A program made the translations under genes and the position numbers. From Arthrobacter bambusae (GTDB lineage: Bacteria > Actinomycetota > Actinomycetes > Actinomycetales > Micrococcaceae), in contig NZ_JAUSSZ010000014.1 of the NCBI RefSeq assembly GCF_030812595.1, positions 1 to 64,000 on the forward strand: DNA of 64,000 nt, read 5' to 3'. Numbering within the stretch: the first letter of the stretch is position 1; each line of letters starts with the position of its first letter. Shown here piece after piece: positions 8,035-15,811 of this stretch. Below the pieces are notes generated by a model. The model made no database searches. It was not told the origin of the DNA and was given only the letters and a program-made list of their open reading frames with translations.

Positions 8035-10017
8035 ATGAGAACCACGAATGAGCGGCACGAGGCGACCGAATCGCCATACGAGACGCGTCCGCGGCCCAAT
8101 GTGAAAAGAAAATGGGCCGGTACGAACTTCCGTAAGAGCTGGACGGCTTTTGGCAGTACGGCACTTCTGTTTGCCGGCCTGCTGGCCGGGGTGGGATTCG
8201 CCGCCCCGGCGCATGCCGCCCCGAACACGGTGGTGTCGCTGACATTCGATGACGGCAATGCGGACCAGCTGACGGCCGAAGCCACGATGAAGAACTTGGG
8301 CTTGGTCGGCACGTTCTTCATCACCACCGGGTGGGTTGACCAGCCCAGCTACCTAACCAGTGCCAACCTGCAGCAGATCGCCGCCGACGGCAATGAGATC
8401 GGCGGCCACACCGTGACCCACCCGGATCTGGTGTCCCTAACCTCCGCTGAGTCGACGCGGCAGATCTGTAACGGGCGCGTGGCGTTGATGAACATGGGCT
8501 TCAAGGTCACCAGTTTCGCCTACCCGTTCGCTTCCGAGGACCCTGCCACCGAGGCATTGGTGAAAGGGTGTGGTTTCAACAGTGCCCGCGGCTTGGGCGA
8601 CGCTGCCAGCAAGGATCCCGCCTCGGCGACCCTTCCCGCGGCTGACACCATTCCGCCGGCCAACGCCTATGACACCAAGGCGCCGGACGAGGTAGACAGC
8701 ACCTGGACCTTGCAGGACCTGCAGAACCAGGTGACGCACGCCCAAACAACCGGCGGCGGCTGGGTCCAACTGACCTTCCACCACATCGCCACCAACACGG
8801 ACCCGACGCTGACGATCACCCCGACCCTGTTCACTCAGTTCGCCACCTGGCTGGCACAGCAGAAGACGGCCGGTACGGTCGCTGTGAAGACCGTGGACCA
8901 GGTTGTCGGCGGCGCCCAGCAGCCCGCAGTGCCGGGCCCGGCCGTTCCTCCGCCACCCACTCCGGGGACCAACATGATCCAAAACCCCAGTTTGGAGACC
9001 CTGGTCAACACGGTCCCGCAGTGCTGGGCCGCCGGCGGGTACGGCACCAATACCCCGGCTTTCTCCATCGTCACACCCGGCCACACAGGAAACAACGCCG
9101 AACAGCTAACCATGACAGGCTGGGTCTCCGGGGACGCGAAACTCCTGCCCGCCTTGGACTTGGGCGGCTGCTCGCCGACAGGAATACCTGGACATACGTA
9201 TCAGCTGAAAGCCTGGTATAAATCCACGGTCGATACCCAGTTCGAAGTCTATTACCGGACCGGCAGCGGATTCTGGCAGTACTGGACCGCAAGTCCCCTC
9301 GTCGTACCGGCAGCAAACTGGACTCAAATCACCTGGAACACCCCGCCCCTGCCGGCTGGCGCGTCAGGCATCAGTTGGGGCCTGAACATCCAGGCTAATG
9401 GCACCATCACTACCGACGATTATGAGATGTACGACAACGGCGTCTCCTTCGCGGACATCCCCCCAACGTATCCGTTCTACAACGAGATCACTTGGCTCGC
9501 TGCCAACGGAATCACCACCGGATTCCCGCAGTCCAACGGCACCACCCTGTTTGAACCGCTGCAGTCGGTGAGCCGGGAAGCGATGGCCGCGTTCATCTAC
9601 CGGTACAAGGGCAGTCCGGCGTTCAACGCCCCGGCGGTGTCTCCGTTCACGGATGTTCCCACCTCCGACATCTTCTACAAGGAGATCACCTGGTTGGCGA
9701 ACACTGGCATTACCACTGGATACCCGGGACCCAACAACACGAAATCCTTCCATCCGCTGGATGCAGTGAACCGGGATGCGATGGCCGCATTCATCTACCG
9801 CATGACCGGAAGCCCGGCTGTGACCGTGACGAAGACATTCCTCGATGTTCCTCCGAGCTACCCGTTCTACAAAGAGATCAGCTGGCTTGCCGCCGAGGGA
9901 ATCACCACCGGCTGGGCGGTACCCGGAGGAGCGATATTCCAGCCCCTCCAGCCAGTACACCGCGACGCGACCGCCGCGTTCCTGTACCGCCTCAACGCTA
10001 AATTCCCACGGCCCTGA
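8035..10017 (+). CDS. Secreted polysaccharide deacetylase with SLH-like repeats
   Basis: A 660-residue exported protein. It has a signal peptide to about residue 61 (PAHA), a NodB/CE4 deacetylase domain (TFDDG at 70-74, HTVTH at 125-129, FAYPFA, and LTFHHI), and a carbohydrate-binding-like domain (about 315-470). Three SLH-like repeats of about 58 residues follow (FADIPPTYPFYNEITWLAA, then FTDVPTSDIFYKEITWLA, then FLDVPPSYPFYKEISWLAA). CE4 enzymes remove N- or O-acetyl groups from glycans; the SLH-like tail probably holds it on the cell wall. ATG 8035 is chosen for its SD. The N-terminal two domains are paralogous to the protein at 34832-36421. Confidence 0.88.
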   Translation: MRTTNERHEATESPYETRPRPNVKRKWAGTNFRKSWTAFGSTALLFAGLLAGVGFAAPAHAAPNTVVSLTFDDGNADQLTAEATMKNLGLVGTFFITTGWVDQPSYLTSANLQQIAADGNEIGGHTVTHPDLVSLTSAESTRQICNGRVALMNMGFKVTSFAYPFASEDPATEALVKGCGFNSARGLGDAASKDPASATLPAADTIPPANAYDTKAPDEVDSTWTLQDLQNQVTHAQTTGGGWVQLTFHHIATNTDPTLTITPTLFTQFATWLAQQKTAGTVAVKTVDQVVGGAQQPAVPGPAVPPPPTPGTNMIQNPSLETLVNTVPQCWAAGGYGTNTPAFSIVTPGHTGNNAEQLTMTGWVSGDAKLLPALDLGGCSPTGIPGHTYQLKAWYKSTVDTQFEVYYRTGSGFWQYWTASPLVVPAANWTQITWNTPPLPAGASGISWGLNIQANGTITTDDYEMYDNGVSFADIPPTYPFYNEITWLAANGITTGFPQSNGTTLFEPLQSVSREAMAAFIYRYKGSPAFNAPAVSPFTDVPTSDIFYKEITWLANTGITTGYPGPNNTKSFHPLDAVNRDAMAAFIYRMTGSPAVTVTKTFLDVPPSYPFYKEISWLAAEGITTGWAVPGGAIFQPLQPVHRDATAAFLYRLNAKFPRP

Positions 10018-10027
10018 CAGGCCTTTG

Positions 10028-10064
10028 GAGAACCCGGGGTTCCTTAAAGGGACCCCGGGTTCTC
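10028..10064. terminator. Bidirectional terminator between convergent genes
   Basis: The arms GAGAACCCGGGGTTCC (10028-10043) and GGGACCCCGGGTTCTC (10049-10064) pair over 16 bp with one G-U, leaving the loop TTAAA. The TAA stop of the minus-strand gene lies in this loop (complement of 10044-10046), so its last codons form one arm. It lies 10 bp past the deacetylase stop and can serve both genes. The T-run on the plus side is weak. Confidence 0.85.
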
Positions 10065-10823
10065 TTGCGTTTGATAAAGGTTCTCGATGATGGCGTCGGC
10101 CAGCGCCGGGCCCATCTTGGGGTACATCGTACGGAGTTCCTTCACGGCTGCCTCGTGTCCACGGCTAACGTGGATGACGCGCAGCCAATTGATCTGCAGC
10201 CCCGAAAGGCGCACTCCGACCTTGGAAAATTGCCGGTGCTCAATGATGAACCAAACGCTCACCGTCGCTTGGGCGAGTGCCAGCACGATGATTAGCGGCG
10301 CGAAGGCACCGGATCTGCGTAGATCGAAAAAGAACGTCGCGGTAAACAAAATCGAAAGCCACAGCGTGCCGGCTCCGAAATTCTGCCATCTGAGCCAATC
10401 AAGGAAGCGTCCCGGACGAAGTGGCGGGACCTCCGAGAGCGCCGCTTTCTCTGGAGAAGCCACTGAAATGGCCCCGGAACCCAACAACAGGCCGCCCATC
10501 CACAGGTATGGACGGGCGGGATCTGCGATCTCGGGCACGGAGAGAAACCCGGACACAAGCACCGCGATGGGCAAGATGAGGGGAAAGACATCGGCTGCCT
10601 GTGCCCGCACCAGCACCATAGGCTTGGGCCAGAGACGCCAGGTCAGCATCACCACACCCCAGATCATGGCACCGACGGCAGCGCCGAAGGAAAGAAGAAC
10701 AATCCTGACGTTCCCTGGTCCAGGCGGCGCCGTGGTGGCCAGCCACAACCAGGCACAGCCCTCCAGCACCAAGGTGGCGCCAGCGACGGTGGATACAGCT
10801 TTGGCATGCCGGATGACCCGCAT
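10044..10823 (-). CDS. Unknown multi-pass membrane protein
   Basis: A 259-residue protein with about six hydrophobic segments in the first 190 residues and a hydrophilic tail (about 195-259, with RGHEAAVKELRTMYPKMGP). I recognise no family. The frame extends upstream to 11051 inside the neighbouring gene, but ATG 10823 has a good SD (GGGGAG, 5 bp spacing) and a sensible N-terminus. Its 3' end overlaps the shared terminator hairpin. It lies 58 bp downstream of the acyltransferase on the same strand and may be co-transcribed. Confidence 0.7.
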   Translation of the reverse strand: MRVIRHAKAVSTVAGATLVLEGCAWLWLATTAPPGPGNVRIVLLSFGAAVGAMIWGVVMLTWRLWPKPMVLVRAQAADVFPLILPIAVLVSGFLSVPEIADPARPYLWMGGLLLGSGAISVASPEKAALSEVPPLRPGRFLDWLRWQNFGAGTLWLSILFTATFFFDLRRSGAFAPLIIVLALAQATVSVWFIIEHRQFSKVGVRLSGLQINWLRVIHVSRGHEAAVKELRTMYPKMGPALADAIIENLYQTQENPGSL

Positions 10824-10881
10824 GTTCACTCCCCACGAGGCTGCTCCCCTGGGATCATCGAACGCCGATGCTTCGCAGGTG

Positions 10882-12183
10882 TCAACTGTTCGGCGTCGGC
10901 ATCGCTGTCCCAGCACCCGCCCTCGGCACCATCGCGCGCAGCCGGAGCCGGGCCGGTTCCTCAACGTACTTGAACAGCAAGTGGGTGGCCAGGGCAGTCC
11001 CAAGCAGGCACGCCGCAGCGAGCAGGTTCTCCTCCAGTTGTCCGGCACCATGCGGCCAGTCCCTGATGATCCAGTAGAAAAGGTAGATGAAGAACATGTG
11101 GACCAGATACAGGCTGTAGGAGCTGTGCCCGCCGTACTGCAGCCACCTCGCGGACAACGCCGAGCGGAGCCAGCCGCGCGTCAGGCCAAGCAGGGCGATG
11201 AGCAATGGGAAGGCAAGCACAGCCAGCCGCCCCGGGCCAGGTTTTCCGGCCGTAGCCAGGAACACGACGACGGCGGTTCCGGTCAGCAGGGCGCCGGGCC
11301 CGGCCAGGGCAGTGTTGAACTTCATGCGGTCTGCATTGCGTGCGGCGATGCATGCGAAAGCGCCGGCGATGAAGCAGCAGGCGATCCGAAGCAGCCACTC
11401 ATACGGCTGATGCTCAACCGTGGGGACTGGCAGGTCCGGACCCCAGACGGCTGTCGGCAGGAGGACCAGCACGGATGCCGCCAGCGCCGCCAACGGATGC
11501 AGCCGGCGCAGCCGGAACAGGACCAGCGCCAGCACCGGGAACGCCAAGTAGGCCAGCCACTCGGCACTGACCGTCCAGCCCGGGCCGAACCAGCTGGCGC
11601 CGTCCGTACCCGGCTGGAACCAGAGATGCATCATCAGCAGCTGCTTGGCCAGCCCCCAAGGCGAAAGGTCCGGAGCTTTGGTCTGGAGGGACCACTCCCG
11701 GACGGATTCCTGTGCGGTCCCGTACACGAACCAGAGGCCCAACACCCCTACAACCAGTGCGAACGCGGGCCACATCCGGGCGAACCGGGCCCAGACGAAG
11801 TCACCGGCGGCTCGCCAACGGAACCGTGGGCCCAGCCGGTCCAGGTACGTGTAGGTGATGATGAAGCCGCTGAGCACAAAGAACACGTCCACGCCGAGGT
11901 CCCCGTTGGCGATGACCGGACGGAACAGCTCATAGACAGGGGCGAGGAAGGTTTGCTGCATGGCTTGAAGATGGAAGAGCACTACCCACAAGGCGGCAAC
12001 AAAACGCAGTGCGGTCAGAGTCGCGAGATCGGCCCGGGACTGCTTTGCTTCGCCCTTCGGCAGGCGATTCTCCGCCCCGGTACCAAGCGGCGGGGCGCTG
12101 TCCGTGGCGGGGTTCCCAGCGGTCGGATTCGCAGTGGGGGCACGATGCGGAGGCGAGATGACTGAGGACATCCAATTCACCAT
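10882..12183 (-). CDS. Acyltransferase-3 family membrane protein (OafA-like)
   Basis: A 433-residue integral membrane protein with about ten membrane segments after a polar, Pro/Ala-rich start. It has the family landmarks LRFVAALWVVLFHL (catalytic-type His in the first helix), VDVFFVLSGFIITYTYLDR, RFARMWPA, and SYSLYLVHMF near the end. These enzymes O-acylate cell-surface glycans using acyl groups moved across the membrane. ATG 12183 is used; ATG 12171 is also possible. Neighbouring glycan enzymes (deacetylases, GH25-like) support an envelope role, but the acceptor is unknown. Confidence 0.87.
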   Translation of the reverse strand: MVNWMSSVISPPHRAPTANPTAGNPATDSAPPLGTGAENRLPKGEAKQSRADLATLTALRFVAALWVVLFHLQAMQQTFLAPVYELFRPVIANGDLGVDVFFVLSGFIITYTYLDRLGPRFRWRAAGDFVWARFARMWPAFALVVGVLGLWFVYGTAQESVREWSLQTKAPDLSPWGLAKQLLMMHLWFQPGTDGASWFGPGWTVSAEWLAYLAFPVLALVLFRLRRLHPLAALAASVLVLLPTAVWGPDLPVPTVEHQPYEWLLRIACCFIAGAFACIAARNADRMKFNTALAGPGALLTGTAVVVFLATAGKPGPGRLAVLAFPLLIALLGLTRGWLRSALSARWLQYGGHSSYSLYLVHMFFIYLFYWIIRDWPHGAGQLEENLLAAACLLGTALATHLLFKYVEEPARLRLRAMVPRAGAGTAMPTPNS

Positions 12184-12245
12184 ACCGGACGTACCTGACC
12201 GGAGTCTGGGAGCGAACGGCAGGCGGCCCGGCCATCCTCAGGCGC

Positions 12246-13475
12246 CTAGTAATTCCTGCGGTGCTTGAGTTTCGGGAGCGCGACGGCGAATACCGCCGCG
12301 GCTGCCACGCCGAGGACGCCCGTGGCCCAGACGCCCGCCGCGAGCGATATCGATGCAGCGAGGGCCGAGAGCAGCACGGGCCCGCCCGTGGCACCGGCGT
12401 CGGAGATGAACCGCCACAAGCCGAGGAATTGCCCGCGGCCCTTGTCCGGGGAAAAGTCTGCGCCGAGGGTCATGATGAGTCCCGAGCTGATGCCGTTGCC
12501 GAAACCGATCAGGAGCGAGGCCAGCAGCAGCCCCACGAACTCCGTGGACGACGGCATCAGGAACAATGCCGCGCCCATGATGAGGGTGGACGGCACTGCG
12601 ACCCACATCCGTCCCTTGCGGTCCATGAGCTTGCCGGCCGGATAGAACACCAGCATGTCGATCGCTCCGGACAACCCATAGATCAGCGAGGCGTGTGTGG
12701 CGTCCAACCCCAAGTGGTCCGCCCACAATGGGATGACCACTTGCCGGGAGGCGCGGATCGCGCTGAGCAGCAGGATTCCGGTCCCGACCGCCAGGAACAC
12801 GCCCGCGTGGGAAACCGCGACGCCCCGGAGCGTGGGTTCGGGACCCTTGCGTCCGCCGTCGACGTCCTCCGGCAACACAAGATCCGGGATGGTGAGGGAC
12901 AGCACCGCGGCGGCTGCCATGCCCACCACGCCAACCCAGTACGCGCCGCTGATCCCGGCGAACTGCATCACGGCCGCGCCGACGAATGGACCAATGAACA
13001 CACCGATCCGGGTGACTCCGCCCAGCGTCGAGAGTGCGCGTGCCCGGTAAATGACCGGCACGGCTTCCGTGAGGTACTTCTGGCGCGCGAGGTTGAAGAC
13101 GCTCGTTGACATCCCGACGACGGTCATCGCCGCGGCGAGCAGCCAGATGCCGTTGTGCGCAAGGAGAGGCGCGAATCCCGCGGCCAGCAGGGCTAATGCT
13201 CCGGCGGCGCCTGCGGCGACGATGGCCCATCGTTCGCCGAACTTGATGGTGATGAGCGAAGCGGGCAGGTTGAAAAACCACGACCCGAGCCCGATCAAGG
13301 TGACCACCAGCGCGGACACGGCGACGGAGGCGCCAAGGTCGCGGGCGGACAATGCCACCACTGGAAGCACCGCGCCTTCGCCGATACAGAACAGCAGGGC
13401 GGGCCCAAAGGCAGGCACCGCGATGCTGCGGAGGTTGAACGGCTGAACGGTGCTGGTGGTGGTCATCCCTTTCAT
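12246..13475 (-). CDS. Major facilitator superfamily transporter
   Basis: About 409 residues and 12 hydrophobic segments. The loop after helix 2 reads ITIKFGERWAI, and the mirrored loop in the second half reads GKLMDRKGRMWV, both typical MFS features. The open frame runs to 13541, but ATG 13475 or ATG 13466 is more likely; the SD is weak for both (AAAGGG abuts 13466). The substrate is not predictable. It stands alone on the minus strand, 64 bp upstream of the acyltransferase gene. Confidence 0.82.
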   Translation of the reverse strand: MKGMTTTSTVQPFNLRSIAVPAFGPALLFCIGEGAVLPVVALSARDLGASVAVSALVVTLIGLGSWFFNLPASLITIKFGERWAIVAAGAAGALALLAAGFAPLLAHNGIWLLAAAMTVVGMSTSVFNLARQKYLTEAVPVIYRARALSTLGGVTRIGVFIGPFVGAAVMQFAGISGAYWVGVVGMAAAAVLSLTIPDLVLPEDVDGGRKGPEPTLRGVAVSHAGVFLAVGTGILLLSAIRASRQVVIPLWADHLGLDATHASLIYGLSGAIDMLVFYPAGKLMDRKGRMWVAVPSTLIMGAALFLMPSSTEFVGLLLASLLIGFGNGISSGLIMTLGADFSPDKGRGQFLGLWRFISDAGATGGPVLLSALAASISLAAGVWATGVLGVAAAAVFAVALPKLKHRRNY

Positions 13476-13497
13476 CCTAGGACGCTGCCATCTTTGC

Positions 13498-13576
13498 GAC
13501 GCGCCAAATACCTGTCGCGCACGGAATTCCCTGGCGCACACGGAATTCCGCCTGCGTCAGGCATTCAGCGCCGCGC
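13498..13576. repeat. 79-bp direct repeat, left copy
   Basis: It aligns without gaps to 14623-14701; by hand I count about 57 identical positions of 79. The best-conserved core contains CGGAATTCC, TGCGTCAGG and AGCGCCGCGC. Inside the copy, GCACGGAATTCC is itself repeated (about 19-bp sub-units). The two copies bracket the AbiEi-like gene and lie 1125 bp apart, start to start. Confidence 0.8.
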
Positions 13577-13594
13577 GAGGAATGTTGAGCCGCG

Positions 13595-14548
13595 TTAGAC
13601 GGCACCCCGCGGACGACGCCGGGGCACGCCTGCCGCCGCCAGCTTCCGTTCCAATACGCCTGGTGCCATGAGTTCCGCCCACACCCACCGCACGACCCCG
13701 CTACCGGTGGCGCGGATCCGGTCCTCGCGCAGCTTTTCGTCGATGACGGCCTGGGCGGCGGTCCGTCCCTTGAGGAATTCCGGTTTCAGGTACTTGTCGA
13801 TGCCGTCGAACTCCCCGGCCACCCGCGCACCCTTCCAATAGAAGTCCGAGTAGCCCACCAGGCCCGTTTCGTCGCGGAATTCGCGTTGCAGAACCGGGGG
13901 CTCGAATCCGGCGGCATGCATCAAGGCACGGCTGTAGGATTCCCCCGAGGATCCGGACAGGGGATCTGCGAAATCGACTGCCGCTTGGATTCTTCTGATG
14001 GCCGCCGCCGTGTAGATTCCATCCGCTTCTGCAAGGAGTGTTTCCTTGGTGATGGCTGGCAATCCCCGTCTCCGATCGGCTTTGAGCACGTGATCCAAAG
14101 GAGCAATCGCTTCGACGAACGGGGTGAAAGCGGCCAGATCCAATACCGTGCGAACCCTGCCAGTCACCAGGACTCCCTCGCACCGATATACCTTGAGGCT
14201 GGTGGGGTCCGCATAGTGGCGGGTAATCCCGGCCCGCGAGCGGCCGCCGTCGTTCTTCAGGGTGACGGCCTGCACTGGGTGATGCAGGCCGATGGTGGGG
14301 ATCCCCCACACTGACGCCGCCGAGTGCCTGGCGAATATGGTCCGCGCACTGGACGTTTCGGCCGCGGCGCTGATCCGGACACGGTATTGTTCCCACGATT
14401 TCAGCGCGGCCCACGCCGGGCCGTCGACGTAGATTCCTTGGCGCACTCGGAACAGCGTTCCCGTCTTGGCGCGCCGGGCGAGTTCCTTGAGAGTCGTTCC
14501 CTGAACGAGGTGATCTCTGCTGAGGATCAGGCGGGGTAAGTGAGTCAT
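13595..14548 (-). CDS. Orphan AbiEi-like protein with nuclease-like C-terminus
   Basis: A 317-residue protein (335 if ATG 14602 is used; GGAG lies ahead of it). The N-terminal part (about 1-90, with LKELARRAKTGTLFRVRQGI) resembles the winged-helix AbiEi antitoxin domain of type IV toxin-antitoxin systems. The C-terminal part (about 200-300, with YSDFYWKGARVAGEFDGIDK) resembles DUF559/Vsr-type PD-(D/E)xK nucleases. This fusion is common in actinobacteria and its role is unsettled. No AbiEii nucleotidyltransferase toxin lies nearby, so it is not a complete AbiE system. It sits between 79-bp direct repeats. Confidence 0.75.
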   Translation of the reverse strand: MTHLPRLILSRDHLVQGTTLKELARRAKTGTLFRVRQGIYVDGPAWAALKSWEQYRVRISAAAETSSARTIFARHSAASVWGIPTIGLHHPVQAVTLKNDGGRSRAGITRHYADPTSLKVYRCEGVLVTGRVRTVLDLAAFTPFVEAIAPLDHVLKADRRRGLPAITKETLLAEADGIYTAAAIRRIQAAVDFADPLSGSSGESYSRALMHAAGFEPPVLQREFRDETGLVGYSDFYWKGARVAGEFDGIDKYLKPEFLKGRTAAQAVIDEKLREDRIRATGSGVVRWVWAELMAPGVLERKLAAAGVPRRRPRGAV

Positions 14549-14622
14549 GGCTAAGAACCTGCCACGTGCGTTCCGGCCCACGACAGCACCGAATTCCTCC
14601 ATGTGGACAACTCCAGGGAAAT

Positions 14623-14701
14623 GACGCGTCCCTTACCCACCGACGCAGTATTTTCCCTGCGCACCCGGAATTCCCTCTGCGTCAGGAATTTAGCGCCGCG
14701 C
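14623..14701. repeat. 79-bp direct repeat, right copy
   Basis: The partner of 13498-13576. It covers the region upstream of the AbiEi-like gene and ends at the stop codon of the GH25-like gene (14702). Read on the minus strand it consists of roughly 18-19-bp units of the form ATTCCxGxxGCGCAGGG. Whether it acts as an operator, a recombination site or a dispersed repeat cannot be told from this window. Confidence 0.8.
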
Positions 14702-15550
14702 CTACTTCAGGAAGCTGGCGTTGAAGGAGTTCAGATCGACGTTGATGCCGTTCAGGGTATGCTCGAATTTCTGCTGGATACCCACGCGCATGGTGCCCGC
14801 GGTGTTCCAGCCTCCGTACTGCACCGGGGCAGGCGCCAGGTAGTTTGCGGTCCAGCGGGCGTAGTTGAGGTTGCTCGTGTCCGTATCCCAGAGCGGCACG
14901 TCCGAGAATGCGGTGCTGTTGCCCATCAACCCCGGCCACATGCCACTGCCGCTGTAGATCACTGGCCGCACGCCCAGGCTCCGCACGCCGTCCACCATGG
15001 CCCGCGTTACCAAAGATCCGCCTGGTTCGATGTCCAGGGCGAAGAACTGCAGCTGGGAGATGTACGGTCCAGCGGCTTTAATGCCGTTCTCCCAGCACGA
15101 CGCGTCTCGCGTATAGACCGCGATCTTGAGGCCGGCATCGAGCGCCATCTTCAATTGGGCCTGTGTCTGCTGCCAGGGGGTGCACGTGCCCCAAGCCGTG
15201 GAGTGCATGACATAGAGCCGGAAGCCCTCGGCGTAGGCCTGGCGGAACCAGTTCGGGTCGGTGATGGCCGCGGTTGTGTCGAGCACCTTCACGGAGTTGC
15301 CGTGGGCTTGGGGTGCGGCGGCGGGCGCGGGTGCGGCTGCAGCTTGGGGCGCGGCGGCAGGCTGCGGAACGGCGGCAGGCGCTGGGGTTGGCGTGACGAG
15401 CGGGGCCACCTCAGCGGCGGGTGCGGCGTTCTCGATGGGTGAGGGGCCGGCGTCGGGCGCTGTGTTTGTGGAGGGGCGAGCGCCAGTGGCGCCCGTCAGG
15501 CCGAGGAGAAGCACGGCGGCGAACACGAAGGCTAGGTGTTTGGGAATCAA
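14702..15550 (-). CDS. Secreted GH25-like / DUF1906-type glycosidase
   Basis: A 282-residue exported protein with a signal peptide (about 1-24), an Ala/Pro-rich linker (about 25-85), and a TIM-barrel-like domain. The domain carries LYVMHSTAWG, FALDIEPG (a D-x-E pair as in GH25 and related barrels), VIYSGSGMWPG, VPLWDTDTS and GIQQKF. GH25 members are lysozymes; DUF1906/Rv2525c-like members share the fold and are thought to act on cell-wall glycans. No binding repeats are visible. A promoter should lie in 15551-15811, where I saw no gene. Confidence 0.75.
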   Translation of the reverse strand: MIPKHLAFVFAAVLLLGLTGATGARPSTNTAPDAGPSPIENAAPAAEVAPLVTPTPAPAAVPQPAAAPQAAAAPAPAAAPQAHGNSVKVLDTTAAITDPNWFRQAYAEGFRLYVMHSTAWGTCTPWQQTQAQLKMALDAGLKIAVYTRDASCWENGIKAAGPYISQLQFFALDIEPGGSLVTRAMVDGVRSLGVRPVIYSGSGMWPGLMGNSTAFSDVPLWDTDTSNLNYARWTANYLAPAPVQYGGWNTAGTMRVGIQQKFEHTLNGINVDLNSFNASFLK

Positions 15551-15811
15551 AGGAGGCTCCTGGGTGCTGGCCTCGCGTTCAGAAACGGGCGCAGCGGGGT
15601 GTCATGAAGGCACGGGATTCGGTGCACCATGCCCGGGCCCAGTTCCCGGTCATGGCGAGGACGCCCCGCAAGACGAATGACGTCCGAATCCAACTTTAGG
15701 GAAGTCCAGGCGGAACCGATAATTTGCAATCCAAGTAGTGGTCGAGTATGAACCCGCGCACTCCCTCGAAATCCAAGTAGTAACTAGAGTGCCGCCCGTG
15801 AAGGCGAGTCG

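Noticed and set aside
7797-8214. Minus-strand frames in the gap before the deacetylase
   Set aside because: They overlap the deacetylase signal-peptide region, have no SD, and look like low-quality sequence.
10087-12165. A 692-codon open frame on the plus strand
   Set aside because: It runs antisense to the membrane protein and acyltransferase genes, whose family motifs are clear, and its own translation is Gln/Arg/Pro-rich with no domain.
13595-14548. A complete type IV (AbiE) toxin-antitoxin system
   Set aside because: Only the AbiEi-like protein is present. The flanking genes are an MFS transporter and a GH25-like protein, with no AbiEii nucleotidyltransferase.
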